Part shown: positions 8,440 through 17,757 of the stretch, in pieces
How positions within the stretch are numbered: position 1 is the stretch's first letter
How the letters are laid out: each line of letters opens with the position of its first letter
Source of the DNA: UBA5266 sp964610025
Lineage (GTDB): Bacteria; Bacteroidota; Bacteroidia; Bacteroidales; WCHB1-69
DNA: 51,143 nucleotides
Reading direction: 5' to 3'
NCBI GenBank assembly: GCA_964610025.1
Contig: CAZSTX010000007.1
Coordinates: 1 to 51,143, forward strand
Notes under the pieces: model-generated
What the model was told of the DNA's origin: nothing
The model's input: only the letters and a program-made list of their open reading frames with translations
Databases searched by the model: none
Made by a program: the position numbers and the translations under genes

Positions 8440-10992
8440 ATGAATAATTGGACATTTTCAAATGACATGGAAGTAATGTTACGCTATAGTTCTACTGTGG
8501 CGCAACAATTAGGAAATGAATTTATAGGTATTGAACATCTTTTCTTAACAATGATTGATATGGAAATTCCTGTTGTAAAACATATTTTTTCCGAATTTGA
8601 TGTAAATATAGCTCTCATCAAAGAACATATTATAAAAAAAATCACTGAATTATACGATAGTAACCCTAACGTTAACTCTGAATCGTTACCTCTCTACAAA
8701 CAAACCGAGCGTATTATTAATTTAGCAGGCTTATTTGCAAAAAAATTTTTTAGTAAAAACATAGAAATAGAACATCTTATCCTTTCTATGCTTTGGAAAG
8801 ATGACAATTATATAAAAAAACTATTAGGAGAATATGGCATTACTTATAAAAAAGTAGAAGCTTTGCTGATACCCGAAAAACTTTCTTCTCGCGAAAGTAA
8901 TTTTCCATCTAACACCACCGATTCAGACGATTTAGACAGCAATGCTTTTTTAGATGCTTCTGACGATAACTCACAAGAACCTACAAATATAAAAACAGAC
9001 AAATACAAAAAAAAACCTACCCCTGTATTAGACGCTTTTGGGCGAGATTTGACTAAAGCGGCAGCAGAAGACCGTTTAGACCCTATTGTAGGAAGAGAAA
9101 AAGAGTTAGAACGTATTGCTCAAATACTTAGTAGACGTAAAAAAAATAATCCAGTATTAATAGGAGAACCCGGTGTTGGAAAGTCTGCAATAGCAGAAGG
9201 CTTAGCATTGCATATCAAACAACGTAATGTGCCACGTATTTTATTCAACAAACGAATTGTTACCCTTGATATCGCTTCTATGGTAGCTGGAACTAAATAC
9301 CGAGGGCAATTTGAAGAACGAATGAAGGCGGTATTAACTGAATTAGAGTCTAATCCTGAAATTATATTGTTTATTGACGAACTACATACCATTGTAGGAG
9401 CAGGCAATGCCTCCGGCTCATTAGATGCCTCAAACATGTTTAAACCTGCTTTAGCTCGCGGCGAACTACAATGTATTGGAGCTACAACACTCGACGAATA
9501 CCGTAAGCACATTGAATCAGATGGAGCATTAGAAAGACGTTTTCAAAAAGTCTTAGTAGAACCCACTACACCACAAGAAACGATAGAAATATTAAACAAT
9601 ATTAAAAGTAAATACGAAGACCATCATCTTGTTTATTATACCGATGAGGCTATAAAAGCCTGTGTTACCCTTACGCAACGTTATATCAGCGACCGCTGTT
9701 TGCCAGACAAAGCTATTGATGCTTTAGACGAAGCAGGAGCTAGAGTGCATATACATAACATTGACATTCCTGAAAACATTATCCAAATGGAAAAACATCT
9801 TGACGAACTCAATGAAGAAAAACGAAAAGCAATTCAAAAACAATCTTACGAAGAAGCAGCTAAATATAGAGATTTAGCAAAAGATTTAGAGACTAAAATA
9901 ACTATTGAAAAAACGGCTTGGGAGAAAAAAATACAACTAAATCGAAAAGAAGTAAATGAAGAAGTAGTAGCCGATGTAGTAGCTATGATTACAGGCGTAC
10001 CTGCTAAACGGATTGCCAAAGAAGAAAACCAACGACTTGCATCAATGGAAGAAACACTAACCCAACAAGTTATTGGACAATCAGATGCAATACACAAAAT
10101 ATCTAAAGCTATTCGTAGAAATAAAATCGGATTAAAAGACCCTAATAAACCCATTGGTGTTTTTATTTTTTTAGGACCTACAGGGGTTGGAAAAACATAT
10201 TTAGCAAAAGTTCTATCCAAATACTTATTTGAAAGCTCTGATGCTATAATACGTATTGATATGAGCGAATATACTGAAAAATTCACCATATCTCGTTTGA
10301 TAGGTTCACCTCCTGGATACGTAGGCTATGAAGAGGGAGGGCAATTAACCGAAAAAGTTAGAAGAAAACCCTACTCTATCGTATTGCTTGATGAAATTGA
10401 AAAAGCACATCCCGACATTTACAACACTTTATTACAAGTTTTTGATGATGGTCAACTTACTGATGGGTTGGGGCGTAAAGTAGACTTTAAAAACACTATC
10501 ATCATTATGACCTCAAACGTAGGTAGCCGTCAATTAAAAGAATTTGGTACAGGAGTAGGCTTTTCTACCACAGCACGTCAAGAAGCAGAAGCTAAAAACA
10601 CACAAAAAGTAATAGAAGATGCTGTAAACAAACAATTTGCTCCTGAGTTCTTAAATCGCATTGATGATATTATTATTTTCAATTCATTAATAAAAAAAGA
10701 TATTCATAAGATTATCGAAATAGAGTTGCAATTTGTATATCAACGATTGCATGAGCTTGGTATTCAACTATCACTTTCTGATAAAGCCAAAGATGCTATA
10801 GTAGATAAAGGCTGGAGTTCTCAATTTGGAGCAAGACCTTTAAAACGTGCTATTCAAAAATATGTCGAAGATTTAATATCAGAAGAAATTATCAATGGAG
10901 TCATTAAAAATGGCGATAACATAACATTGACTTACGATAAAAACAAAGATATTTTTCTTATAAAAAAAAGAAAAATAACAAATAAAAAATAA
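8440..10992 (+). CDS. clpC: ATP-dependent Clp protease ATP-binding subunit ClpC
   Basis: ClpC is a two-ring AAA+ unfoldase that feeds substrates to ClpP. The 850-residue protein has Clp_N repeats (GNEFIGIEHLFLTM at about residues 25-38 and a second repeat near 95-135). AAA-1 has Walker A GEPGVGKS at about 242 and Walker B IILFIDELH. A UVR/coiled-coil middle segment lies near 448-482 (QSYEEAAKYRDLAK). AAA-2 has GPTGVGKT at about 579, SPPGYVGYEEGG, and a C-terminal D2-small domain with FGARPLKRAI. The UVR motif and medium-length linker distinguish it from ClpB. It stands alone with only a GT4 gene downstream (8-nt gap). ClpP is not in the window. Confidence 0.95.
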   Translation: MNNWTFSNDMEVMLRYSSTVAQQLGNEFIGIEHLFLTMIDMEIPVVKHIFSEFDVNIALIKEHIIKKITELYDSNPNVNSESLPLYKQTERIINLAGLFAKKFFSKNIEIEHLILSMLWKDDNYIKKLLGEYGITYKKVEALLIPEKLSSRESNFPSNTTDSDDLDSNAFLDASDDNSQEPTNIKTDKYKKKPTPVLDAFGRDLTKAAAEDRLDPIVGREKELERIAQILSRRKKNNPVLIGEPGVGKSAIAEGLALHIKQRNVPRILFNKRIVTLDIASMVAGTKYRGQFEERMKAVLTELESNPEIILFIDELHTIVGAGNASGSLDASNMFKPALARGELQCIGATTLDEYRKHIESDGALERRFQKVLVEPTTPQETIEILNNIKSKYEDHHLVYYTDEAIKACVTLTQRYISDRCLPDKAIDALDEAGARVHIHNIDIPENIIQMEKHLDELNEEKRKAIQKQSYEEAAKYRDLAKDLETKITIEKTAWEKKIQLNRKEVNEEVVADVVAMITGVPAKRIAKEENQRLASMEETLTQQVIGQSDAIHKISKAIRRNKIGLKDPNKPIGVFIFLGPTGVGKTYLAKVLSKYLFESSDAIIRIDMSEYTEKFTISRLIGSPPGYVGYEEGGQLTEKVRRKPYSIVLLDEIEKAHPDIYNTLLQVFDDGQLTDGLGRKVDFKNTIIIMTSNVGSRQLKEFGTGVGFSTTARQEAEAKNTQKVIEDAVNKQFAPEFLNRIDDIIIFNSLIKKDIHKIIEIELQFVYQRLHELGIQLSLSDKAKDAIVDKGWSSQFGARPLKRAIQKYVEDLISEEIINGVIKNGDNITLTYDKNKDIFLIKKRKITNKK

Positions 10993-11000
10993 TTTTACTG

Positions 11001-12128
11001 ATGCGTATAGGCGTTAATACTCGATTGTTTGTTAAAGGAAAAATGGATGGCATTGCATGGTTCTCTTACGAAGTGCTCAAACGTATAATAAAAGCACATC
11101 CCGAACATGATTTTATTTTCTTTTTTGACAGAAAACCTTTAAATGAGTTTATTTTTGCCGACAATGTCAAAGCTGTTGTCGTTTACCCTCCTGCCCGACA
11201 TCCTATTTTATGGATTTTATTTTTTGAATTAGGAATAAAGCGAGCTTTAAAAAAAGAAAAAATCGATATATTTCTTTCTCCTGATGGTTGGATTTGCCTA
11301 AACACTTCGGTAAAAACTATTAACATTATACACGATATCAATTTTGAGCATCATCCTGAATTTCTACCTAAATTAACACGAGTCTATTTTCAATACTTTT
11401 TTCCTCGTTTTGCTCGTAAAGCTAATAGATTGGTTACTGTATCTAATTTTTCAAAAAACGATATTCAAAAAACCTATGGCATTCCTGAAAGTAAAATCAA
11501 TGTCGTCTACAATGCTGCTGCCGAAGATTTTCATGAAATATCTGATTCTGAAAAAGAAATTGTTCGTAAGCAATTATCAGATGGCTATCCTTATTTTGTA
11601 TTTGTCGGAAGTGGCAATCAACGCAAAAACATTATAAATCATTTATTAGCTTTCGATTTATTTAGGGAACAAGGCTTTAATGCCAAATTAGTGTTTGCTG
11701 GCACTCAAAAGTATTGGACAAAACAAATGATAACAGTCTATAAAAACCTTCAATATCGCAAAGACATCGTATTTACGGGATATGTATCTACAGAAAAATT
11801 AAATCGCATCATTTCATCTTCTCATTGTTTACTTTACGCTTCTTATTTTGAAGGATTTGGCGTCCCTATTTTAGAAGCATTCTCATGTAATACTCCTGTA
11901 ATTACTTCAAATATTACAGCTATGCCCGAAATTGCTGAAAATGCCGCTATTTTAGTGAATCCCTATCACACAGAAGAAATTACAAATGCTATGATAGAAA
12001 TTTTCACTAATGATAAGCTACGTATAGCATTAATAGAAAAAGGAAAAAAACAATTACAAAAATTTTCTTGGGATACCACTGCCTCACAACTGTGGCATAC
12101 AATTGAACAACTCAAAAACACAGATTAA
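11001..12128 (+). CDS. GT4-type glycosyltransferase (family 1 group)
   Basis: This is a 375-residue GT-B glycosyltransferase. The N-terminal lobe starts MRIGVNTRLF with a glycine loop, and NIIHDINFEHHPEF lies mid-domain. The C-terminal Glycos_transf_1 lobe contains FVFVGSGNQRKN and the E-x7-E element EGFGVPILEAF near residues 289-299. The retaining GT4 fold is clear. There is no signal peptide or TM segment, so it is likely cytosolic or peripherally membrane-bound. Donor and acceptor are unknown, and no LPS or capsule cluster surrounds it. It follows clpC by 8 nt and converges on pyrI with 6 nt between stops. Confidence 0.88.
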   Translation: MRIGVNTRLFVKGKMDGIAWFSYEVLKRIIKAHPEHDFIFFFDRKPLNEFIFADNVKAVVVYPPARHPILWILFFELGIKRALKKEKIDIFLSPDGWICLNTSVKTINIIHDINFEHHPEFLPKLTRVYFQYFFPRFARKANRLVTVSNFSKNDIQKTYGIPESKINVVYNAAAEDFHEISDSEKEIVRKQLSDGYPYFVFVGSGNQRKNIINHLLAFDLFREQGFNAKLVFAGTQKYWTKQMITVYKNLQYRKDIVFTGYVSTEKLNRIISSSHCLLYASYFEGFGVPILEAFSCNTPVITSNITAMPEIAENAAILVNPYHTEEITNAMIEIFTNDKLRIALIEKGKKQLQKFSWDTTASQLWHTIEQLKNTD

Positions 12129-12134
12129 ATAATT

Positions 12135-12599
12135 TTATAGAAAAGTTAAATAATCTTCTTTAGTTATTTTTTCGCAATAATGACAAAATAATTTTATCGT
12201 ATTACCATTCTTGCTATTTAACACTGTAAATTTCTGCAATACTTTCTCGTGATTAGTAATACATTTTGGATTAAAACATTTTACAATACCCTCAATTGTA
12301 TGGGGCAATGTCAAATTAAATTTTTCGATAACTTCGTAATCTTTAATCATTATCAAAGATGCAGAAGGCGATACTATCGTAATTTTATTTATTTCACTTC
12401 TCTCAAAATATTTATTCTGAATTTTTATTATTGCTTTTTTTCCTAATTTTTTACTTTCCAAATTAGTTCCAAATAAAATTTGATTAGAACAAACATCAAG
12501 ATTTAAAATTTTAATTACTTGAAATAACTTATCGGCAACTATATGGTCGATTACTGTTCCATTTTGAATGGCTGATACTATTAATTCTTTCTTACTCAT
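12135..12599 (-). CDS. pyrI: Aspartate carbamoyltransferase regulatory subunit
   Basis: PyrI is the allosteric, non-catalytic chain of class B aspartate transcarbamoylase. It binds nucleotide effectors in its N-domain and zinc in its C-domain. The 154-residue length is normal. AIQNGTVIDHI near residues 11-21 is the conserved nucleotide-domain opening. The zinc site is given by four cysteines in CFNPKC and FCHYC near the C-terminus. It lies 10 nt after pyrB in the same orientation, as in enteric and Bacteroides pyrBI. Confidence 0.95.
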   Translation of the reverse strand: MSKKELIVSAIQNGTVIDHIVADKLFQVIKILNLDVCSNQILFGTNLESKKLGKKAIIKIQNKYFERSEINKITIVSPSASLIMIKDYEVIEKFNLTLPHTIEGIVKCFNPKCITNHEKVLQKFTVLNSKNGNTIKLFCHYCEKITKEDYLTFL

Positions 12600-12609
12600 T
12601 TTAATTATT

Positions 12610-13518
12610 TTATTTTAATCCTAAAATTAAAGATATAAGTGATTGACGTACAAAAACTCCATTTTTAGCTTGTTGAAAATAATAGGCATAAGGAGTATTA
12701 TCGACATCTATATTAATTTCATTTACACGTGGAAGTGGATGCAATACTTTCATATTTGATTTTGCATTTGTTAATAAAGATTTATCTAAAATACATGAAT
12801 TTTTCACTTTTTCATAATCTTGAATATCTAAAAAACGTTCTTTCTGTACACGACTCATGTATAAAACATCTACTTTATCTACAACATCTTGAATTTCTGT
12901 ATACTGATAATATTTTAGATTTCTTTCTTTAATATACATTTTAACAGAACTGGGTAATTTTAAACTTTCAGGTGAAACTAAAAAGAAAGTTGTATTAAAA
13001 TTACTCATTGCAATGGCTAAAGAGTGGATGGTTCTACCGTATTTTAAATCGCCTACTAATGCAATATTCAAATTGTCTAAACTTCCTTGTGTTTTTTTAA
13101 TAGAATAGAGATCGAGTAAACATTGTGTAGGATGTTGGTTGGCTCCATCGCCTCCATTAATAACTGGTACAGATGCAACTTCACTTGCCAAGCGCGCCGC
13201 TCCTTCTAATGAATGACGCATAATAATTAAATCGGAATAACAGCTTACTGTTTTTATTGTATCTATTAAGCTTTCGCCTTTAGTACCACTTGAAGTAGCT
13301 GTGTCGGAAAATCCTACGATTTTTGCTCCTAAGCGATTAATAGCACTTTCAAAACTTAAACGTGTACGTGTCGAAGGCTCAAAAAACAAACTAGCAATTA
13401 CTTTCCCTTCTGCAATATTTTGATTTTGGTCTTTTTCAAATTCTTCTGCTAAAGAAAGTATGCGTAAATACTCTTCTTTATTGTAATCGGTAATAGATAT
13501 TAAACTTTTATTTTTCAT
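12610..13518 (-). CDS. pyrB: Aspartate carbamoyltransferase catalytic subunit
   Basis: PyrB condenses carbamoyl phosphate with aspartate in the committed step of pyrimidine synthesis. The 302-residue protein carries the carbamoyl-phosphate loop FEPSTRTR at residues 46-53, HPTQCLLDLY near 130, and the C-terminal HPLPRVNEI loop. The start is the ATG at 13518. A strong hairpin with a T-run lies only 14 nt upstream of it on the coding strand, leaving almost no space for a promoter. Expression may therefore depend on read-through from the upstream GTPase/ilvE transcript. Confidence 0.96.
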   Translation of the reverse strand: MKNKSLISITDYNKEEYLRILSLAEEFEKDQNQNIAEGKVIASLFFEPSTRTRLSFESAINRLGAKIVGFSDTATSSGTKGESLIDTIKTVSCYSDLIIMRHSLEGAARLASEVASVPVINGGDGANQHPTQCLLDLYSIKKTQGSLDNLNIALVGDLKYGRTIHSLAIAMSNFNTTFFLVSPESLKLPSSVKMYIKERNLKYYQYTEIQDVVDKVDVLYMSRVQKERFLDIQDYEKVKNSCILDKSLLTNAKSNMKVLHPLPRVNEINIDVDNTPYAYYFQQAKNGVFVRQSLISLILGLK

Positions 13519-13532
13519 AATATAATATTGAT

Positions 13533-13564
13533 AAAAAAAAGCGACTTTCTTATAAAGTCGCTTT
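13533..13564 (-). terminator. Hairpin with T-run between the GTPase gene and pyrB
   Basis: On the minus strand an 11-bp perfect stem (AAAGCGACTTT with AAAGTCGCTTT, 13538-13548 and 13554-13564, loop 5 nt) is followed by T residues from 13540 down to 13533. It begins 8 nt after the GTPase stop codon and ends 14 nt before the pyrB ATG. This is a textbook intrinsic terminator by structure. Its position suggests it could also act as an attenuator for pyrBI (see findings). Confidence 0.85.
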
Positions 13565-13572
13565 CAGGTTAA

Positions 13573-14919
13573 TTATTTTTTAACGTATTTTGCAACAAAA
13601 TCTTTAATAATAGATTTAAAATCGGGTTGTCCAATTTCTTGAAGTTCGTATTCTACTTTTGCAGTAGGTTTATTGATTTTAACAATTCTCGACAAATCAA
13701 TTGGAGTAGCAATAACTACTGTATCACATGGTGTGTTAGCAATAGTTTTTTCTAAATCCGCAATTTGTTCTTCGCCATAGCCCATTGCTGGTAATAATTG
13801 ACCAATACCTGGATAAGTTTCAAAAGTTGTAGTTAATTTCCCTACAGTGTAAGGACGTGGATCGACATATTCACCTGCCCCATATTTTTTAGCTGCAACC
13901 ATACCTGCCCCAATAGTCATATCTCCATGAGTCAAGGTTGGTCCATCTTCTACTACTAATACTTTTTTACCTTTAATAAGTTCAGGTTTATCAACTGTAA
14001 TTGGAGAAGCAGCGTCAACAACAATTGCATTTGGATTTACCTTATTAATATTATCTCTTACTTCTTGAATTCCTTCTGGCGAAGCAGTATCTATTTTATT
14101 AATAACAACAACATCAGCCAATCTTAATGTAGCTTCACCAGGATAATATGAAACTTCGTGTCCAGGTCTATGTGGGTCAACAACAGTAACCATCATGTCT
14201 GTTTCGTAAAATGAAAAGTCATTATTTCCACCATCCCACAAAATAACATCGCAGCCGTTTGGATCGTTCTCGGCAGCCCTTAAAATAGCTTCGTAATCGA
14301 CACCTGAATAAATTACATTACCTCTTACCACGTGTGGTTCGTACTCTTCCATTTCTTCGATTGTGCATTTGTGAGTTTTTAAATCTTCAACAGTGGCAAA
14401 TCTTTGAACTTTTTGAGCATTTAAATCACCATAAGGCATTGGATGACGAATAGCAACCACTTTAACGCCTAATTCCATGAAAGCTTCAATAATTCTTCTT
14501 GAAGTTTGGCTTTTTCCACAACCTGTTCTAATAGCTCCAACAGCAATAACTGGTTTAGTACTTTTTATTGAGGTTTCTTTTGGTCCTAATAAAACAAAGT
14601 TTGCACCAGCAGTATTTACCATGGCAGAAATATTCATAATATCAATATAATGTATATCGCTATAGGCAAACACACAATCATGTACATTATGTTCTTTAAT
14701 AAGTTTTACAAGATCTTTTTGGTCGTAGATAGGTATTCCATTAGGATATAGCTCTACACCTGCTAACTCTTTCGGGTATTTTCTTCCTGCAATGTCAGGA
14801 ATTTGTGCTGCGGTAAAAGCCACTACATTATAATTAGCATTTCCTCTATAATAAGTGTTGAAATTATGGAAATCTCTTCCAGCAGCTCCAATAATAATTA
14901 CATTTCTTTTTTTCATCAT
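13573..14919 (-). CDS. Cyclic 2,3-diphosphoglycerate synthetase-like P-loop GTPase
   Basis: The 448-residue protein begins with a Rossmann-like strand VIIIGAAGRDFHNF. A P-loop GAIRTGCGKS lies at about residues 128-137. Later come DVILWDGGNNDFSF (Walker-B-like) and VVINKIDTA, an NKxD guanine-specificity motif. This architecture is that of the family labelled cyclic 2,3-diphosphoglycerate synthetase, named from thermophilic archaea. In mesophilic bacteria that product is not expected, so the real reaction is uncertain. It sits between ilvE (23-nt gap) and the pyrBI genes. By eye it seems somewhat richer in G+C than its neighbours: three 60-base lines I counted held 21, 21 and 29 G+C. This may reflect high expression or transfer. 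It is followed by the strong hairpin. Confidence 0.8.
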   Translation of the reverse strand: MMKKRNVIIIGAAGRDFHNFNTYYRGNANYNVVAFTAAQIPDIAGRKYPKELAGVELYPNGIPIYDQKDLVKLIKEHNVHDCVFAYSDIHYIDIMNISAMVNTAGANFVLLGPKETSIKSTKPVIAVGAIRTGCGKSQTSRRIIEAFMELGVKVVAIRHPMPYGDLNAQKVQRFATVEDLKTHKCTIEEMEEYEPHVVRGNVIYSGVDYEAILRAAENDPNGCDVILWDGGNNDFSFYETDMMVTVVDPHRPGHEVSYYPGEATLRLADVVVINKIDTASPEGIQEVRDNINKVNPNAIVVDAASPITVDKPELIKGKKVLVVEDGPTLTHGDMTIGAGMVAAKKYGAGEYVDPRPYTVGKLTTTFETYPGIGQLLPAMGYGEEQIADLEKTIANTPCDTVVIATPIDLSRIVKINKPTAKVEYELQEIGQPDFKSIIKDFVAKYVKK

Positions 14920-14942
14920 ATTAATTATGTTTTAATGTTATT

Positions 14943-15959
14943 TTATAATATTTCACACCAATTAAACACATCTTCCTTTTCTCCATATTGTATTCCTTGT
15001 AATAATTGAAACAACTTTGTGCTCCAAGGACCAGGTTCTCCATCTTTAGAGAAAGTATAGCGTTTTTTATTATCTAAATCATCAATATATCCTATTGGAC
15101 TTATTACGGCAGCAGTACCACAAGCCCCTGCTTCTTCAAATGTTTCAAGTTCTTCTAAAGCTACTGGTCTTCGTTCTACTTTCATTCCCAAATATTCAGC
15201 CAATTGCACTAACGACTTATTTGTAATAGAAGGCAATATAGAATTGGATTGAGGAGTGATGTAAGTGTTATTTTTAATGCCAAAAAAATTGGCAGCACCG
15301 CATTCATCAATATATTTTTTCTCAATTGCATCTAAATAAAACACATTAGAGTAACCTGATGCAACTGCCTCTGTACCTGCACGCAAACTAGCAGCGTAAT
15401 TACCTCCAATTTTATAAGTACCTGTTCCAAGAGGTGCTGCACGGTCATATTTACGTGTTACTACAAATGGAGTAGTTTTAAAGCCACCTTTAAAATAAGG
15501 TCCAACGGGTGTTACAAAAATAATAAACAAATATTCATCAGCAGGTTTTACTCCTACTTGCGCTCCGGTTCCTATTATCAAAGGACGTATATAAAGCGAT
15601 GCCCCTGTACCATAAGGAGGAATAAAACGTTCGTTTAACTTAACAGCCTTACGTACAGCTTCTTTAAATTTTTCTACAGGAAACTCAGCCATCATAATAC
15701 CTTTGCATGATGTTTGTAAGCGTTTTGCATTTTCATCAATACGAAATAGGCGTATTTTACCATCTTTTCCTCTAAAAGCTTTTAGCCCTTCGAATGCTTC
15801 TTGTCCATAATGCAAACAAGTTGCTGCCATATGCATCGAAATTTCTTCTGATGACGATACTTCTAATTCACCCCAATTTCCATTTCGATAATAACATCTA
15901 ACATTGTAATCGGTTTTCATATACCCGAACGCTAAATTTTTCCAATCTATATTTGTCAT
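14943..15959 (-). CDS. ilvE: Branched-chain amino acid aminotransferase
   Basis: IlvE is a PLP-dependent class IV transaminase that interconverts branched-chain keto acids and leucine, isoleucine and valine. The protein is 338 residues from the ATG at 15959. Two codons upstream is a TTG that I discount. Recognisable segments are YGQEAFEGLKAFRG, the region around the PLP lysine (GTGTYKIGGNYAASL) and ECGAANFFGI. The length and these motifs fit the bacterial BCAT group II. A TATTTTTG -7 element lies 57 nt upstream. The GTPase gene follows 23 nt after the stop, so the two are probably co-transcribed. Confidence 0.93.
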   Translation of the reverse strand: MTNIDWKNLAFGYMKTDYNVRCYYRNGNWGELEVSSSEEISMHMAATCLHYGQEAFEGLKAFRGKDGKIRLFRIDENAKRLQTSCKGIMMAEFPVEKFKEAVRKAVKLNERFIPPYGTGASLYIRPLIIGTGAQVGVKPADEYLFIIFVTPVGPYFKGGFKTTPFVVTRKYDRAAPLGTGTYKIGGNYAASLRAGTEAVASGYSNVFYLDAIEKKYIDECGAANFFGIKNNTYITPQSNSILPSITNKSLVQLAEYLGMKVERRPVALEELETFEEAGACGTAAVISPIGYIDDLDNKKRYTFSKDGEPGPWSTKLFQLLQGIQYGEKEDVFNWCEIL

Positions 15960-16016
15960 ATTCAAAGTGTTTTATATTAAATTATGATTTATTTATGTTT
16001 TCTAATTATTTTTTTA

Positions 16017-16024
16017 CAAAAATA
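16017..16024 (-). promoter_or_regulatory. Bacteroidota -7 element upstream of ilvE
   Basis: TATTTTTG on the minus strand matches TAnnTTTG, 57 nt upstream of the ilvE ATG, in the gap between recN and ilvE. It is the only good match I see there and would drive ilvE-GTPase and possibly pyrBI by read-through. Confidence 0.45.
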
Positions 16025-16085
16025 AACATTTTATCTATAAATACTCACAATATTTCAATATTTTTTTTCAACATTTTTATTTTTG

Positions 16086-17735
16086 TTAAGAATTTAATAA
16101 ATTTTCAGCTGTATTTAAAGCACTTTCAGTTACTTGTTCGTTGCTAATCATTTTTGCAATTTCACAAATTCTCTCTTCAGAAGATAATTTTTTTATATTA
16201 GATATTGCTTTTTCGTTCTTTGTTTCTTTATAAACGAGATAATGCGTACTACCTTTTGCCGCTATTTGCGGTACATGTGTAACTGCAATTACCTGACTGT
16301 AGAGGGCTATTTGCTGCATTACTTTTCCCATTTTAGCCGACACTTCGCCTGATACGCCACTATCTATTTCATCAAAAATAATGGTAGGGAATACATTTTT
16401 TTGTAAAACTAACGATTTCATTGCTAACATTAATCGCGACAACTCGCCTCCTGATGCAATGGCATGAATTGGTTGTGTTTTTGTTCCTGGGTTTGCCGTA
16501 AAATAAAAAACACATTTATCAAAGCCTCTATCGTTGAGTGTATTTGTTTTTTCTAGTCGAATGTTAACCACCGCATGAGGCATATTCATAGAATGTAATA
16601 CACTTTTCATATCGGCTTCCATTTTATTTATTATCTGTTTTCGTTTATCAGAAATATGTTGTGCTATTGTATATAAATGCTTTTCTGATTGAGCTATAGC
16701 TATAATTATTTGTTGTTTTTTTGTTTCCATTAATGCAATAGCTTGTAGTTTGTCTGCTATCGTTTGTTGAATTTCTAATAATTGTTCTTCTGTATTTGTT
16801 TTGTGCTTTTTTTGAAGTGTGTATATTTCGCTCAGACGTTGTGTTAGTTGTTCTATTTGTTCAGGATTATACACCGTATTTTCTTGTAATTTATCTACTT
16901 CTAACACTATATCTTTTATTTCTATTATTTGAGAATAGAGACGAGCCGATATGGCTTGTATTTCTTTTTTATATTTTTCAATACTTTGTATACGATTATG
17001 ACAGTCGTATAAATTAGATAACACATTGTTTTCATTTTCTTGCAATTGTTGAAGTGTTGTGTATAGTTGTCGTTTTATTTCCTCTGCATTGGTTAAGATT
17101 TCTAATTCTTGCTCTAACTGCTGTTGTTCTCCTGATTGCAAATGAGCATCTTCTAATTCTTTGTATAAAAAAGTCCAATAATCTTTATCGCTATTTATAT
17201 CGTTTGTAAATAAAGTATCGTATTCTTTTTTTAGTTTAATATATTTTTTATAATACTGTTGATAATCTGCAATTTCGTCTTTTAATTGGGCATACTGATC
17301 AATTAAAATCAACTGAAAATCTTTATTTTGCAATAATAAATTAGTATGTTGTGCATGAATATCTAATAAATTTTCGCCTATTTTTTTTAATACACTTAAA
17401 GCAACAGGAGTATCATTAATAAAAGCACGCGATTTTTCTTGTGGTGTTATTTCTCTACGTAGAATACATTGGTTATCATAATCTATATCATTTTCTTCAA
17501 AAAAGTCTTCTAATTCATAATTTTTAATATCAAATTCGGCTTCGATAATACTTTTTTTTGTTTTATCGTATAAAACGGTAGTATCGGCACGTTGCCCCAT
17601 CAATAGCGATAAAGCACCCAGCAATATTGATTTACCAGCACCTGTTTCGCCTGTTACCACAGAGAATCCGCTTTCAAAATCAATGTGTATACGTTTTATT
17701 AAGGTGTAGTTTTCAATACTAAGACTCCGTAACAT
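16086..17735 (-). CDS. recN: DNA repair protein RecN
   Basis: RecN is an SMC-like ATPase that acts early in double-strand break repair. The 549-residue protein opens MLRSLSIENYTLI with Walker A GETGAGKSILL at about residues 30-40. Long coiled-coil arms rich in Q/E/K lie at about 150-390. The C-terminal head has the ABC signature ASGGELSRLMLAMK and Walker B TIIFDEIDSGVSGEV. The length is typical. It is the last gene of the bamD-rpoZ-coaBC-DUF4835-recN operon, 22 nt after the DUF4835 gene. Confidence 0.96.
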   Translation of the reverse strand: MLRSLSIENYTLIKRIHIDFESGFSVVTGETGAGKSILLGALSLLMGQRADTTVLYDKTKKSIIEAEFDIKNYELEDFFEENDIDYDNQCILRREITPQEKSRAFINDTPVALSVLKKIGENLLDIHAQHTNLLLQNKDFQLILIDQYAQLKDEIADYQQYYKKYIKLKKEYDTLFTNDINSDKDYWTFLYKELEDAHLQSGEQQQLEQELEILTNAEEIKRQLYTTLQQLQENENNVLSNLYDCHNRIQSIEKYKKEIQAISARLYSQIIEIKDIVLEVDKLQENTVYNPEQIEQLTQRLSEIYTLQKKHKTNTEEQLLEIQQTIADKLQAIALMETKKQQIIIAIAQSEKHLYTIAQHISDKRKQIINKMEADMKSVLHSMNMPHAVVNIRLEKTNTLNDRGFDKCVFYFTANPGTKTQPIHAIASGGELSRLMLAMKSLVLQKNVFPTIIFDEIDSGVSGEVSAKMGKVMQQIALYSQVIAVTHVPQIAAKGSTHYLVYKETKNEKAISNIKKLSSEERICEIAKMISNEQVTESALNTAENLLNS

Positions 17736-17757
17736 AGATTAAATCCCTTATAAAGAA

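Noticed and set aside
9120..9512. Long open frame antisense to clpC
   Set aside because: Its composition mirrors the clpC coding frame and has no recognisable motif or promoter. It is a shadow of the highly conserved AAA domain.
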